Assembly: GCA_020055645.1 (NCBI GenBank) | Contig: CM034549.1 | Span: 25,069,930 to 25,133,929, forward strand | Reading direction: 5' to 3' | DNA from: Tomocerus qinae | Lineage: Eukaryota > Arthropoda > Collembola > Entomobryomorpha > Tomoceridae | DNA length: 64,000 nucleotides | In this document: positions 12,701 to 26,967 of the stretch, in pieces | Numbering within the stretch: the first letter of the stretch is position 1 | Layout of the letters: each line of letters opens with the position of its first letter | Program-made: the position numbers and the translations under genes | Notes under the pieces: model-generated | Database searches by the model: none | What the model saw: only the letters and a program-made list of their open reading frames with translations | What the model was told of the DNA's origin: nothing

Positions 12701-15700
12701 TTGAGAAAAATTGATGGATAAAAAAGGGAAAGAACATGGAGTTAGAGGTCTAAAAAATTATGACAAATATAATGCTTAGGTATATTAAATTATACCTTTC
12801 TGCGCCCTAAAACAAGACCATAAATATATGTACTACCTTTGAACTGAAAATAGTTCCCATGATTATAAATACACATTCGATTACTACAGGACATGTCGTC
12901 GTGTGCCAAGACTCAAATTGAACCAAACAGAATTGGACCAAACGGGGACAAATGGAAACGAATGAAGACGAAAGAGGACGAAAAAGGACGACAGAGGACG
13001 AATGAGGACGAATGACTGAATTGGACCACATGAAGGTGTTAATCGAAGTTCTCTTACCTTCTGTCATTGGGCAGCCCTGAAGATGGAAAAATGACAGATT
13101 TTGACAATTGGAATTTTTTCCTTTTGGGCTATCTTAAGTTATGGATTTATGTAACCACTCAAGACAACTGAAGGCAAGAATTGTCGCCGAGGTTGCAAGT
13201 ATTACCCTAATGAAACTCTTTAATGTTCGACTTTTTGGGAAAACCGAATGAAGCAGTTGTAAGTGGTCACATAGAGGATTTGTAAAATTTATGAAATTAA
13301 AGTTTCATGTAAAAATCCCATACTGTCTTAGATGACTAACCCTGTTTGTATGTCAAGACTTACACAAACTTTCACCAACTTTCACCAAAATTTTAAGCAA
13401 CGCCAAGGTATTAGGGGTTTGGTGAAAGTTGGAAATTTTTTCATTGGAGTAAGGAAAGAGAAAGTTGTATTATTTGGCTGATTTGTCGTATACGGTAGCG
13501 AAGAACTAAAAAATCATGTTTTAGGAAAGTAGAAAAATAATTTGCTTATGGCTTGCATGCAGAAGAGGTAAAATGATGATCGATAGAGAAGCACATTGAC
13601 ATAGACATTTACTTACAGAAGCATGAAGATGTAAGACATGGATGGATGGGAGTATTTGTATATTTTCCCTATTGATATTAAAGCAAACATGTAGCTAGAC
13701 CATATACAAACACCTAGAGAGGTCGTTTAATAAATATGTGATGAATTCCTCTGGTTAAGTTTTCTTTTCTGGTAGAATTATCAATATGAGTAGATAAACA
13801 TGCTGTAAGGGAGGAAAGTGGAGTTAGCATTAGTATTCTTCATCTTAGATCTGTAAACTATTTCTATGTGTACATATTTTCTTTTGACGTGACTTGAAAG
13901 TTGGTATATATTGATTCGTTTGCAAGTCAAGTCAACTGAACTCGAGTATATATGTATAAATAGAATGTGAAGAGTTTCAACTGCAACTTGTGGATCTCTA
14001 TGTTAACGAATAGAGGATAGATATATACATAGGATGAGAAAGAGAAGAAAGCAGCAGGAGCTTGGAAGGAAAGGCAAAGGAGGAAAAACATGTGAAAGGA
14101 AAGCGACTTTCACCATGATTACATACATAGGTTGATGTAGGAGGCAAGGGCTATTCCACCCACACAGTGTTTATTATTACACGATATGTAACATGATGGA
14201 GTACATAACTAATGCTTACCTAGCGCCAACCTAATATCATATTTGTGTGCGATACCATTAGAAAACCACGAAAGCATTCTATAAGACACAATGTGCATGA
14301 CATGGGTAAATAGCAAAATCCAAATGAAAGCAAGCTCTTCTAGCTATGCTATTTATCTCTACTTTCTCCTCTCATGAATAGATGCTTTCACCTTGGCTTC
14401 CTTCGTTCTTCGATTCAATTCATCAACAGTCTCTCTCCAAAGATATTATACACCAACACTAAGCACAATACTTTCCCTGTCACACACACAACTCTATTAT
14501 ATTTATTCACGTCCACGATCTAACTTTCTATCATGCTATATACATTTTTATTATGTCCAACTATTACCAACACAAACTCCTGCACGACAAAAAATGTACA
14601 CATTTTGCGTTATCAGAAATCAAATCTCAATTTAGACTGACAAGTTCTTTTCAAAGTTAACTGAAATTTAATTCAATTATTTGTACCTAATTACAGTGAT
14701 GACCAACAGATCTACTATTATTTCTTAGAAATTAAATATTGGCACAGATAAAATTATTAATTTGGCAGCGATTTACAGAAAATGTTAAATAATGATTACC
14801 TTCAATTATCGTCGGAAGTGGATTGGAGTCGATAAATGTGTTGATGAAGAATCAGCAAAAATGAGGTTTTCTTAAATGCGCAGCAGAGAAAGCCAGGTGT
14901 AACAATTGAACAATATTTCTGACGTAATAATGATGAATAGTTTGATTTGTTGATGGATGATGAAGATATTAGAGAAGGTGGCGTGTGCTGTGATTGAGAC
15001 GGAGTAGTGTGAGTATGTAATGGATGTAACAAGCCAAGATGTAAGTCGGTGTTGGATGGATGTACATTTATATATAGAGGAGGTAATGAAAGAGGCAATT
15101 GGAGTGTCAAAGTGAACGCGTCAGTTCTCAAGAGTATTGAGTGATGAACTGAAGAGACTTGACTTGACTCGGCAGAGAGTGTATGCCTGGAAAAAGAAGG
15201 AAGAGACGTGAAGTCTTGCCGGATGCTTCTGGTGTCCTATGGAAATGGAACGCTATCCTATCGTTTCCTCTGCCAAACTATGCCAAAGACAGCCTCGCAC
15301 CGACACAATTCTCCAGTGCAATGGCAAGGCAGGCAGGCAGGTGGGGAGATGACAAAGAGCCACGCAGAGGAAACTAAGGCAAGTATATCCAGCAAACCCG
15401 GCTCTTCCTCCACTCACAATAGGCTACCCCAGTCAAAGAAAATCAGACCAAATGTACAATTACTAGTATTAAAATCTACCTACGTACTAAACGTGTAGCT
15501 TAGCTACCTACCTCCATCTCTAACTACGAACAACAGATTTGACATCTTTACCTGTTCATGTCCATTTCTCCTGTCTGCCGAACACATACAGCTATTGTAT
15601 ACATACAGATATTTTATTATTTAGCATTAGTATGTCTAGCCTTTTAGATTATATGAATTCTTTGTAATAATAGCATAAAGAGAAATACGCGTTTTAGGAT

Positions 15701-17859
15701 AAATCAAGACGCTTCACATTTATGGAAGTATCATGTTCATTTTCCGTTGTTCTTTCCTTTGAAATCCGTAAGTAGCGTAGTTAAGTGGTCGAGTGTAGTC
15801 GAGAATTTACAGTGAAAAACGCTGGTTTTATGACGTTGTCAAGCGTAAGTAAATTGTATAGCACAGGATCGTGTCTCTAATGCTTCTCTTATGACTTAGC
15901 GAGGATTCTAGTAATAAATAGTTATAAGAGATTGACTCTTGCGTATGTAAGCATGTGTAAGTCCTTTAGGTAGCTACGGCGTTATTATGGAGTAGCACTA
16001 CTACAAGTACAAATAAATACAACTCTTCAATCCCTCTGTTCTATAACTTGTCTGAAAAGTTTGAGTGAGAAGGAAAAGTTGACTACCTGTTACTTACACA
16101 TTCAGATAACATGATTGTGCTAGAAAAGGCTTTTGTACTATGTAAGTCTACAGGATGAATCTATATCTGTCCATAGAGCTTTCTCTTTCTTTATGCTAGA
16201 GCTATATAAAACTTTCCCCAGTTAAAAATTAAAAAATTTCTCAATAACTCAGTGAAAGTGATTAAAAAATACAAAATTTTATAGAGGTGAAAGTTTTATA
16301 CGGAAATAGTATATGGAAAGAGAAAGCCTTACAATTACTACTGATAGGCTCATATTATATAGAGCATAGTGAACATTAGTCCTTTTTAACAAAGTGGGTG
16401 GTAGTCGTCCTACTATTTGTACATGAAGTTGGCTATTGAAAGTAAACTTAGTGTAAATCCTGTATGTAGATTCATCTGTGTGTGTAGTATAGACGTATGT
16501 CTAGCTAATGTACAGGATCTGGGCATCTTGTCTTTGTCATGTACAATAGATTTTCCTTGGATAGTGAAGTAAGTGCAGTTGTGCCTTCTCGTTATTTCAC
16601 ACACAGAGACAGTTGGATTGGTTTACTTTGCTTTCCTTCTTCCCCTGTCGAGTTTTATTTCTGGATAATATTAAGAAAGCCTTAGAAGTAGTTTGCCTGT
16701 GGAGCAAGTCATAAGCAGAAAATGGTATAAGAGAGAAGGACAGGTGAGTTCCCTCTTTTCTCTATTCTTCTCAGACTCTAAATTGCATTTGCTGTAACGT
16801 AGACGGAGACTTGTGCCTTTATTGCTTTTCGTTTCGCTCCACTGCCATCATTGCCCTGAAGAGAAAGTCACAGAAAGGAGTAAAGTAACCATATTATGCT
16901 GGTTGTTCCCGAGCCTCTTCCTCTTCGTTTCCCAATATAATATGCTTTCTGTTCTCTCTCCGTCTCGGCCACTCACTTCTTTTCTTCATCTCGACCCTCC
17001 TCTTCTCAAGACCATTCTCTACTTCAGACTCACGTACTCCAGAGTTAATTGACTCATTCTAATGTGTGGGTTGACTTTCACTTCCCTTCTTTCTCTCCTA
17101 ATACCTCCTATATACCCTTTTTTACTTTTCTTGGACAACAGGACGCAACTACTCCAAACTAAGACTGTAACTAACCCACCTCGCCATAACGTTGTTTTGT
17201 TTATACCACTCCAGATGTCCAGTCTCTCCTTACCTTCTCCGCAGATTTTACTAATCGATTCAATACGACATTACAGATTCCTAGAACATTTCTACTCCAT
17301 GATATGGCTTCTATTGATGTTTGTTGTCCAGTTTTCTTCTACGTCCAAATAAAATTACCCAGTCTACAGCGCAGTAATTTTATTTAGCGAATGTAAGAGA
17401 ATATCAATTTTACGATGCAATAGAATCACCAGAATACCTCCGTGTTCCTTATTTAATTTTTATGGCTTCGACCACGCCAGTACAGTCTACGTGCGCTTTA
17501 GTCTCCAGTCGAAAATAAAACTGCCACTTTTCCAGGTAAACTTATGATTAATGTGGTTCTTTGAATAGACTCGCTCCTAGGGCTATGATGCTATTACACA
17601 ACCAAAAATCATTCGAGAAGAAAAATCCACTAGTCCTATATTGTCTTATTAAATCAGGATCATCATTTATTTTCTACAGGTGGCAGAGGTGCCACATGCC
17701 ACTACCTGTTCTAGTATCCTAAAGCTCCAGCGACAGTAATACTTGAGCATTTGAGATTCTTACAGCATTCTTTTGCACCAAACACAAATGGTATTCCTCT
17801 GAAATCTTCTAAATGTGATAACCGTAAAAGCATATACTTATGAAGGCGAGGTAATTACA
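9705..17859. other. Intergenic, about 8 kb, no gene supported
   Basis: AT-rich. Longer open frames at 9,825-10,250, 10,443-10,754, 14,393-14,635, 14,802-15,131, 15,183-15,498 and 16,813-17,352 lack domains. Several arise from purine- or pyrimidine-rich strand asymmetry, for example CT-rich DNA around 16,750-17,340 and GA-rich DNA around 14,040-14,100 and 14,940-15,200. One short minisatellite is listed separately. I see nothing else that can be supported. Confidence 0.6.
12941..13014. repeat. Short 10-bp minisatellite (GAGGACGAAA-like)
   Basis: About seven diverged 10-bp units of the form AATGAGGACG / AAAGAGGACG in strict 10-base register. The apparent Ser/Arg/Val-rich minus-strand open frame here is only a translation of this repeat. 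Confidence 0.75.
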
Positions 17860-17865
17860 TTTATT
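17860..17865 (-). terminator. Poly(A) signal AATAAA downstream of NEP-B
   Basis: TTTATT on the plus strand gives AATAAA on the minus strand, about 110 nt beyond the NEP-B stop codon. Spacing is suitable for its 3' end. Confidence 0.4.
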
Positions 17866-17976
17866 TCAAGAATTACAAACGGTACAAGACAAATTTTCAA
17901 AAAGTATAACAAGAGAGTTGCGTAAATAGTGAATCAAGAAATGTATCTTTAAAAATCAATCTTCTCAAGCAATCTT

Positions 17977-20900
17977 CTACGAATTCGTGTTGTTTTCTGC
18001 ATTAAAAATATCACACTTGGAAATTGGATTCATGTATGATCCCATAGGACATTGCCATGCTTTTGCAAATTCAGGAAAATTTCTCAAACTTCCCAGAACC
18101 CGATATTTCCCAATGGAGTGAGAATCGGCAAGTGCCTGAATCCTCAGCACTTCTTTCGTACTTGCTTCACAAAAATTCTACAAATAATTTGTCATGTAAT
18201 AATGCATGGAAATCCTTGATATAGATCATAACCAAAATCAGTACATTATTTATTTACCTGAGCAAATGCAAGAAAAAACAATTGATCATTAGTAAACGTG
18301 TCCGTTCCCGTAACATAGTCATTATTTTCGGGTATGCTAGTATTAGCATGATATTTATAAGCGTAGTAAGCCATTTGAAGGCCAACATTGTCTGGGAAGT
18401 TTTCTGCTAAAGTAGCGTCGCCAGAGTTGGCTTTCGTGGGTAAAGTCAACGAGTGTGTAGAGGAAGGAAAGCTTTGATACTCGTCTACTATACATTTCCC
18501 AATTTTAGACAGATTTCCCAATACGTTTTCTGTCCAACCTATTCAATTGCATACTATTTTTATTATGCAACAAGACAATGAAAAAAATGATTTCGTTATA
18601 ACTACTATTGCTGTAGCATAGTGTGTATTCAACGTAAACTGTACCAATCTTTGGTAAACTATGAGCAATTTCATGACCCAATGTTGTTCCTAGAGAGCCA
18701 AAATTCATTGCAATTGGAGCATCTTTGGTAAACATGGGTGGTTGTAAAAACGCCATAGGAAAATCTAAAAGTGTATTAATTGTCACAGTCAAAATAGCGG
18801 TTAAAATTGTATTGTGTCCTGTAAGATCCTTAAATAATGAATTACTAATTGTATTGCGAGCCCCATCATAATACGGTAGATATGTCAATCCTCTTTTCGA
18901 AAACGCCCATTCACTAGATATAAAAGTTATTTACTTTCTCCTTCAGAAAAATTTAATATACTTAGATTTAAATTCGAGCTTGCGAGCTCTAAAGTTTCAA
19001 GGCACTTTGTAAAAAGGTTTAAGTGGTATGAGCCTTCTCGTTGCCAAAATAAATATCTGTTAGATACTCATTTCCCTCTTTTTCATTACCAATTTTTCAC
19101 AAATGGTTTTCTTAGTTCCGCTAAGGATAAATCACTGCCTCGTTGTAGTAGCAGTAGAAGATTATCGAGAAATTCAAGGTTTCCAGCATTCTAAAAACAC
19201 AATACAGAAATTAAATACAAGACAATAAGTAAATCTAATATCATCACAACTAACAATTCATAGGAAAATTAACCAAATCTTTGAGCATGTAACGTTTATT
19301 CAACAGGCTAGAGTTTTTTAGCCAGTTAGGGTACCCAATGCATTCAATTATTGCTGAGACTTTACTCAGAGCTTTTAATTTAGTTGGAGCATCCAGAGAA
19401 GATTCTATTATGAATTTATTCGTTATTTTTTCGATGGTTTCTGTAAAATTCTCGATTTGCTCCTTAATCGAAGAATCAAATTGACGCTCTAAATACTTTT
19501 GGGTTACTCCTGATCCATAAGCAAGTGAAGCACATGTATCTCTCCTAAATACAATCATCTTGATATAATAATTTAATTTTAATTTCAGAAATGATTTATT
19601 TACAGCTCTCTACCTTGGTATTTGCTCCTCAGCCCCAACAAAAATGTTTTTGAACTCAAATAAAGCATTATGTAGTGCAGTATTACTGTAGTAAGACAAC
19701 GTTCCAACGACTCGCCAGACAAGGTAATTAGCGACAGTCTCGGTGGGAGTTTTGCTAATAAGATGGAATAGCTTTTGTAGGTACCATTTTTCCAGGACGA
19801 TGATCCTTTCAGACTCCGGCAGATTGACCCCGCTTGTTGAAAAAACTTTATCCAAGTATTTATCGAGTTTTATCTAGTCAATTAGCATACAGGATCTGCA
19901 TTTTATATTCACACTCGACTTACAAAGGTAAGCTACTTAAAAAAGCTGTTAATTAAAAATAGTAATTAGTGACTACTCACGGGAAATGTGGGCATAACGT
20001 ATTGGTAAATCAATTGGACACGTTCAATAGTCGACACAAAAGATCCTGTGTATCTTTCTTCTTCTTTTGTTAAAATTTCTGCCAGATCCATCTCAAATTG
20101 CACTATGTCTGCAATCTTCTTGTCCAAAGATGATGTTTGCACTGCGGAACCTGTCAATTCTTTTGCAATAGTTTTAATCAAGTTTTGGTAGCCTTTAATT
20201 ACCTTGTATTCCACATTCGGCTGTATAAGCAATTCAGATGTGACAAACAAATCTGCTTGATCTAGCTGGATTTGAACAAAAAATTACGATAGAGAAACAG
20301 TGCAAACAATCATCAGCATTATTTTGCAGTTATTACATATATAACATGTCGAGATTTCTCTGGCATCGTAAAATCGTATTTCGCATCCACTTTAAACAAC
20401 ACGGACATCCCGTACTTGCTCTTAATGTTTCCTATAAAATCCCACCAATCGTAAATGTTTGGATCCCAACTTGCATTCAGCATAGGCCAACCGCCAATGC
20501 TGTCGATGATTTCCTGTAATTTTCTTGTATCCTTTGTTTCTGGAATAAATCAAGTCAAAAATCATTAATGTGATTTGCACTCTGGATAATTAAACTTACA
20601 AACTACGTCATTTAATAAAATGGATCTTCTATTCCCCCTGAGTATCAATTACATAGGATTACATTACAACTACATATAAAATGTCATAATAACTTCTAGG
20701 TTTTATATATAGTATCGATGTCGAAACTGTTTTGTAACATTATACCTCTAATAGGTACATGAATCTTTTCTTGTTCGTTTTTATAAAACATGAAGATATA
20801 ACATGGTGTATATACTATAAGTATAAATCATGAAAATGTCAAAAGTAAAGTCTTAGTCTTGCATCACAAATAATACGGACGGCATTATAGGAAAATAATG

Positions 20901-21440
20901 AATAATATAAGCCTACCTTCTTGCATGCATCCTTTAAAAAGCGTCTTAGAAGATTTCAAGGACAATGTGTCTTGGTCTTGTATGGGTTCCTGCAGAATCT
21001 CTGAAATGTGTAAGCTATTCAATAAATATCTGCTTACATCTATAGAATTTATTTCACAACGTAAGGTTATCCTTACCAAGATTTATTTTCTCCATATTGT
21101 TTCCTATCTCTATGAAAGTGCTCCATTGAGGCTCATACCGTGGTTTGGGATGGTAAGTTATCCAATTTCCACAAGCGTAGTCATGAAAATCCTCACAGGG
21201 TTTGCCGTTCCGATTGATCGACTCAGCTATTTTGTTCACTATTGATTCAAAACAATACTTACTGCATTACAAACAGATCCATTATCAACATAAATCCAAT
21301 AGTTAGGTATTACTATAATACTATTATAATTGAATTGAATAAAACTGGCAATAACCTGCTGATTTGCTATATGAAGCACTTGATAGTAAAATGTTATTAA
21401 ATAATGTGTATGCAATCAATATAAAAATGTAAAACTGCAT
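17977..21440 (-). CDS. Secreted neprilysin-like M13 metallopeptidase NEP-B, complete
   Basis: Zinc endopeptidase of the M13 family, predicted secreted. Twelve exons: 21356-21440, 21077-21238, 20917-21000, 20337-20539, 19981-20265, 19614-19873, 19274-19544, 19090-19190, 18846-18913, 18645-18764, 18258-18538, 17977-18177; 2,121 nt, 706 residues, all phases consistent. The first exon encodes a hydrophobic leader (MQFYIFILIAYTLF...SSA) instead of a cytoplasmic tail plus anchor, and the usual N-terminal Cys pair is absent. Motifs: NGKPCEDFHDYACGNW near the start; zinc site HEIAH at 537-541; second zinc-ligand block ENFPDN; DSHSIGKYRV with the conserved His and Arg; C-terminal MNPISKC. The NAFY substrate motif is replaced by LPYYD. 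The donor after MLKDL is GTTAAT and the one after HEIAHSLPKIG is GTACAG, both chosen by alignment with the paralogues. Probably active, with altered substrate choice. Confidence 0.88.
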
Positions 21441-23385
21441 TTTGTTAAACGTGGTAACAAAAACTGAATTTAATAAATACTACGTTAGTTAATGGCAGTG
21501 GAAAGTAAAAGGACCTTGCACTTGATCCTGACTGGAGACTAATAATCATTTTTCTTCTTTTAAAGCCAACATAAATTCCCATATTTATGCAAACAAGCAG
21601 AATATATACAACTTTAATGTACATACTTTGAAATGATGACTTCATTTAATTTTACTACTGGCGATAAGTATCATGTATAGGCGAGTAGACAGTCCATAGT
21701 ACATGTTCATCTCTATCAGTGTAGTATTAGAGTGGTATAACCCATGTAGTACGGAAACTGTAAACTATGTCATGCATAAAATAAGTATAGATGCTTATAC
21801 AGATAGTCATTCTCTTCTAGCTTGCTTCCCATTTGGGATTTGGGATTTTAGACTGTATTAGCAAATAGCTAATTCGTCGGTGCAAATTAAGTTGTATTCA
21901 GTTTCGCTTCTGTCTTTCCTGCTATATGAACTACTATGCGAAGATATTTTGCATTCTTATTACATAGTTAGTATTTATGTTATGTCATTAAGTGTTCAAT
22001 TCATTACTAGTCTGACTGTAAACTTGGACTTTTAAATCCTTAATTTATGGAAGCGGAAGATTTCGTTGTAGAGATAGTCGTTTTTGCATTCTAATGTGTA
22101 ACTAGTATAGCTAATAGAATAGTCCGTAGTCGCAGAACACGTCACTCTATCTGACTAAGTAGCAAGGAGTGCTTTTAGTCATGTCAATGTTTGCATATGT
22201 AGTTAGGAAGCAGTAAAAATAGCAAAAGACAACATCCAAGGTCAGCAATGGATTGGACTAAGAATACAAATATCTTATACACTATTACATCTTGTAATCA
22301 CAATGATTTTCCTCATTATTTCACGACTAGGTGCTATATTTGATGCCAATAATTAATTTATTACAGTGTTTGTGAAATGTGTACAGCTTTTGCAATCTTT
22401 CATTTCTGTAGTGACTATGAAATGATACTTTATTCCTGTATAACTACCTGTATGAATGGGAGATTTTGTATGGTTAAAGTAATTAATTGGAATGTAGCAT
22501 CAGTAATATAGCACTCTCATTTGCACTCGAATAATATGTAATGCACATGTCATTAGACAGCACTATGTCACTGTTGTGACACAAGTAATTAAACCTTCAG
22601 TTTTTATGTCAGATGGAACCAGAGTGATATGATGGCAATAAAACGTATCTAAATGCTATATATATCAGCAAGGTATTCACATTTAACTCAAGTGAACTAT
22701 CTGTGTGTACCTGTCTGTTTACGAAGTAGTACACACATTGGTATTATCATATTATGACTAATTTATTCGCGAAATACCGAAACAAGGTGTACAACTTTCT
22801 AGCAGTAGGTAATATAATTTGCAAGTTGCAAATAAACAGAAGCAAATCAGAATTCAAATGTGCTTAATTTTTTTTACAACACGTAAGTATGAATACCCAA
22901 ATAATGTCGGTACTCAATTCTTGGCTTTTTGTATAATAGTACCTATTACATTTGTGTTTATTACACCATAATGTTTATCTCTTTTATGTGTGACTAGCAA
23001 TTTCTCATTTTGCCACAAACTATTTGTGCTAAACTTAGCTAGCTAATAAATATTCTGCTCCTTTGTTCTTTTTCCTTAGTATTCGTGAAACATCGTACTT
23101 ACGAATCGCTAAGTTTCTTGGAAATGTTTATGTTGTTTAGTGTAATTTTGACCTTCTGTCCCATCTTTGTAATACCAATATCTACTTCAGCATAAATTTC
23201 TGTAAGACAACTTAGACTAAGAATAATTTTAATAAAATGATGATCCAGTAAGTTCTGAATGGGCCTGGATGTAGTTTAACTATTTATACCAATGTGTTCT
23301 CTACTTCTCTACTATCTGTTACTAACAATAACTACAAATAACGTCATCGTGTTTCCTATAATAAGATATCCCTGCAATTTATTAG

Positions 23386-23740
23386 AATCAGGACCAGAAC
23401 ATACAATTGGAAAATGATGAAACTGTCAGAAACATCCTTAAGGATTTTGAATCTTTCGTCAATACTGCTGCAACATACAACATCAACATACAACGAATTC
23501 TGTGCTGTGGAAGATGTTCTCAGCATTATGGAAAGACTATCTGATTCTGGGAATTTGATAAGTAGAGAGAAAAAGACGGAGGAGGAACTAGCAACGAAGT
23601 ATGAAAACATGAATGGGACTGATAGTAATGAGTTTCCTATTCCGCAGGGATCAGTGATATACGGTTCGCCAATTTGTGTATACCAGTGTGTCATTTTGCA
23701 GGTTAGCAAATCCCACGACTCATTCCTTAATCTCATATAA
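23386..23740 (+). pseudogene. Possible frameshifted coding remnant, family unknown
   Basis: After an acceptor-like TTATTAG, one frame reads as a soluble protein-like stretch (NQDQNIQLENDETVRNILKD, continuing to about NINIQRI). The next frame then continues in similar style (CAVEDVLSIMERLSDSGNL and on to a TAA at 23,738-23,740). The switch of good-looking sequence from one frame to another near 23,490 suggests a one-base indel in an old exon or transposon fragment. No family recognised, and a chance effect is possible. Confidence 0.25.
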
Positions 23741-26700
23741 TATTTAATACACTCTACTTATCATTACTATCAATTCTGCTGCATATACTACTACTATGAG
23801 GCATCAGCATTGGGAAAAGTCTTTCCTGACTCTTGTCTTCTGTCCCTTGTGTAGGCGATACAAAGAATTGATACATTTTAAGAAAAGAATATCATAAAAT
23901 GTCTTTTTCCATTTAGAAAAGGCTTTGGGTAGAGTTTCTTCTACATTTAAGTGCGTTAGTGCCTAGTTTCAGTCTTTCCCACTAGAATGTAAATTGTACA
24001 TGAACAAATCCAACATTTGGTTATTCCCTAATATGCTAAATATTTTTCAAACTAAATTGGCAATTTCCTCCGTAGCTAGAACCTGTGGATGACGTCTGAA
24101 AGAAATCAAAATAGAGAATGTTAATGTCATTTTAACTTTTCCGATTTGCTAAGTTCTTGCCAATTATGGTGAGTCTTGGTGAGATAAAGAGTTTTCATGA
24201 ATAGCTTTTATTTCACAAAGATCGGCAAGTGCGTAGAATAAATAAGAATCTTCAAGAATATTCTCTGAACATCTCTTTGATATGTTTCTGGGAATGTGAA
24301 GTTAATTTTCTGAGGAGCTACCGACGGAAGTACATGCTAAATATATTTACTGTTCTAAAAATAATTCTTGTTTTGTTAAATGTCAAAGACAGAAATAGTC
24401 ACAATAGTCATAACTTACAACGTCACATACACTTGTCGTTATACATTTTATATTGTAATTATAAAGAATTTTAAATATGCCTCAGGTGTACTGGGCAGAC
24501 TCGTCGATATCTATTTTGGGAATTCAACTGCCACAGATTCCAACTTTCCCAGAGCCCACGCCTGTGTGCTGGATGTCTACCGATATTTATTACATATCTA
24601 CGTATCTACAACCTATATACATCTTCAATCAGCTAATATTAATTATAGTACTAAATAGATTCGAGCAGGTACATACAGAAACTTAATATCATTCTTTAGA
24701 TGAGATTTTTTGGGCTAAAAATAAAAAAAAGAATTGTTATACATGTTTGTAAAATCCTTGGCTTCTTTTTAATATGCAGATATGGATTTGTTATATGCCT
24801 AACTACATGTATGTAGCATAAATCTTTTGCATGAAATATTCTCCGTGTGTATTTGGAAACAATTAGTACACTTTTAGGCCATGAGCATTATGAATAGCAC
24901 ATCACGTCTTGTATACGTGATATGTGAAGTGATTTCCATTTATCCAGTCAAAGAGTAAGGATTTGCTGTTACAAGGTTTTACATTTCAGTTCCTTTTAAA
25001 CTTCCTGATTACATTTTTTCAAGGCTTCTCTATTGTAAATTAGGAAGCGTGCTTCAACAGTTGAGAGTCGAGACGAACAATATACTTTTTTAGCTTGACT
25101 ATATACTAGACAGGAAATTGGATCTCTTGCCCTAATTTAACAAAAGGTAAATGTAGTAGTTGGCTGAAACTATAGTATACAGCCTTTTAGGTTATGAAAC
25201 AGATATGGCGACCCATTTAGACACTAATATATCATCAACAGTAGCCAATTACAAAAACAACTTTTATGAAAATTGAAATCTTATTCCAAATTAGAAAACA
25301 GCTATTAGTAGCTCAAATATTATATTTCTCGATTTATTTGTATACTTGTACACTCGTAGCTCAAGTTTCGTTTGGAACTACGTTATCTGCCTAGGGATTG
25401 AAAATAATTAGTTTAACCCTGATTTTATTCATGTACTTAATTGCATTGGTACTAGTACGTACATTTGCTACTTATTTAGTACATTATCATCGTAGTAAAT
25501 GTACTAAAAGGGACGAATAATTGAGCCAGTTGTAGAACTAAATGCGAACTTGCATAAATTCTTGACAAAGTTTGCAAATAAACACAATTATGTGCAGCAG
25601 ATGTACGAACATTGTTGATAACGTTTCCATCTGATTAAAAGTGAAATATAAATATAGATTTCACTGGATTTACTACTACCTGTTACATAGCAGATAGTAA
25701 GAAAAGACATGTTTAACTTAAAATGGAATGGCTTGTACAGTTTCATGTTACAAAAGCATTTTAGTACTGTCATTAAAATGGACTACTAAAAATAGCGAAG
25801 TTCTTGGTAGTAGTGAATATGGAGTAGAGAGTTAGAAAGTTTAATAAAGCAACTTTGAGGGGATATAAGTAGGAAGAGAATAATTATAAATCAAGTGAAG
25901 CCCGGAGAATTTGGAGTGGGAGGAAAGAAACAAAGATGAAAACTCATTTAGTCTAGGGAATGAATATTCGAGTTTTAATTTCAAAGCTTTTCTAGTAGCT
26001 GTTGCTTCTCTTGATGACGTCGACTGAGTCAAAACTAAAACTGTTAAGCCGAATGAAGATTAGTACCTAATTGTAGAAATAGGATTTTTGCACGTCATTC
26101 ATTTCTTGTTCCGCTCCACAATCCTCTGATACGTAACTCTATTATAATTTATACGACATTAAATGTACAGCAGGCAAATGCTATAATGAAAATGGAGTAC
26201 TACTACTCTAATGTGACTGTTTGCCTTTGATGTTCGCTCCAACCAGACAAATATTTAATGTTAGAGTTGCATTGGCAGAGTAAGAAATGGAAGAAACAGT
26301 GTAGCAGATTATGCATAAAGAACAGAATTTCAGAGCTGGATTTTGTAGAGTGCATTTGATGATGGTAGTAAGAAGAGCAAATAGATAGCCGAGTCTTTGT
26401 ACTTATGTCTGTCTGGAGGTGTACACACTCTCTCTATCCTGACATAGTCTAGCTATTACATTAAATTGCTGCGTTTTACTTGTGCGTATTATATTACTAG
26501 TATGTATTTGAAGTTGAAATTGAAGCTGGCAGCAGTTTTCCCAGTGAAAATCGATCTTAGAATGCAAGAACTAAGCCATGGCTATCATACACTAAAACTA
26601 GGCATCACTGTATTTCTACTATTATAGACCCATCTTTTTTAACTCTATACTTAATCAAGTCTAAAGAACCTTCATGAATACTTTCTTCTTTGTTACTCTG

Positions 26701-26967
26701 TCTCTACATGTCCCAATAATAATCAACCTAATAAAGTTCTGCAGATTCGCAATTAAATCTAATTTCGGAATATTACCCCATTAGTATCAATTTTCATTAA
26801 AATTCATGTACCTATATAAGAGAACTTTATTAATGCCAGTTTTAATAATAATTAATAACAAAATAGAATTACTAGCTTTTACATTTTTCACTTTAGTAAG
26901 GAGGTATCTAAGAAAGTGTAACAGTTGGTACATTCACAATAAAATATTATTGGCACCCTTAAGTGCA

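Noticed and set aside
12807-13067. Minus-strand Ser/Val-rich open frame
   Set aside because: Produced by the 10-bp GAGGACGAAA-like repeat.
14393-17352. Several 60-110-residue frames
   Set aside because: They follow strong purine/pyrimidine strand bias, overlap on both strands and have no motif or exon structure.
18766-18845. In-frame open stretch inside NEP-B that reads as coding
   Set aside because: It is an 81-bp intron without in-frame stops; splicing it out restores the family block RNTINFPMAFLQPP, which matches the paralogues.
19018-19090. Open stretch downstream of the 19,090-19,190 exon of NEP-B, which could look like an exon extension
   Set aside because: In the M13 frame the codons after the donor are TAA TGA; phase and paralogue alignment require splicing to 18,913 instead.
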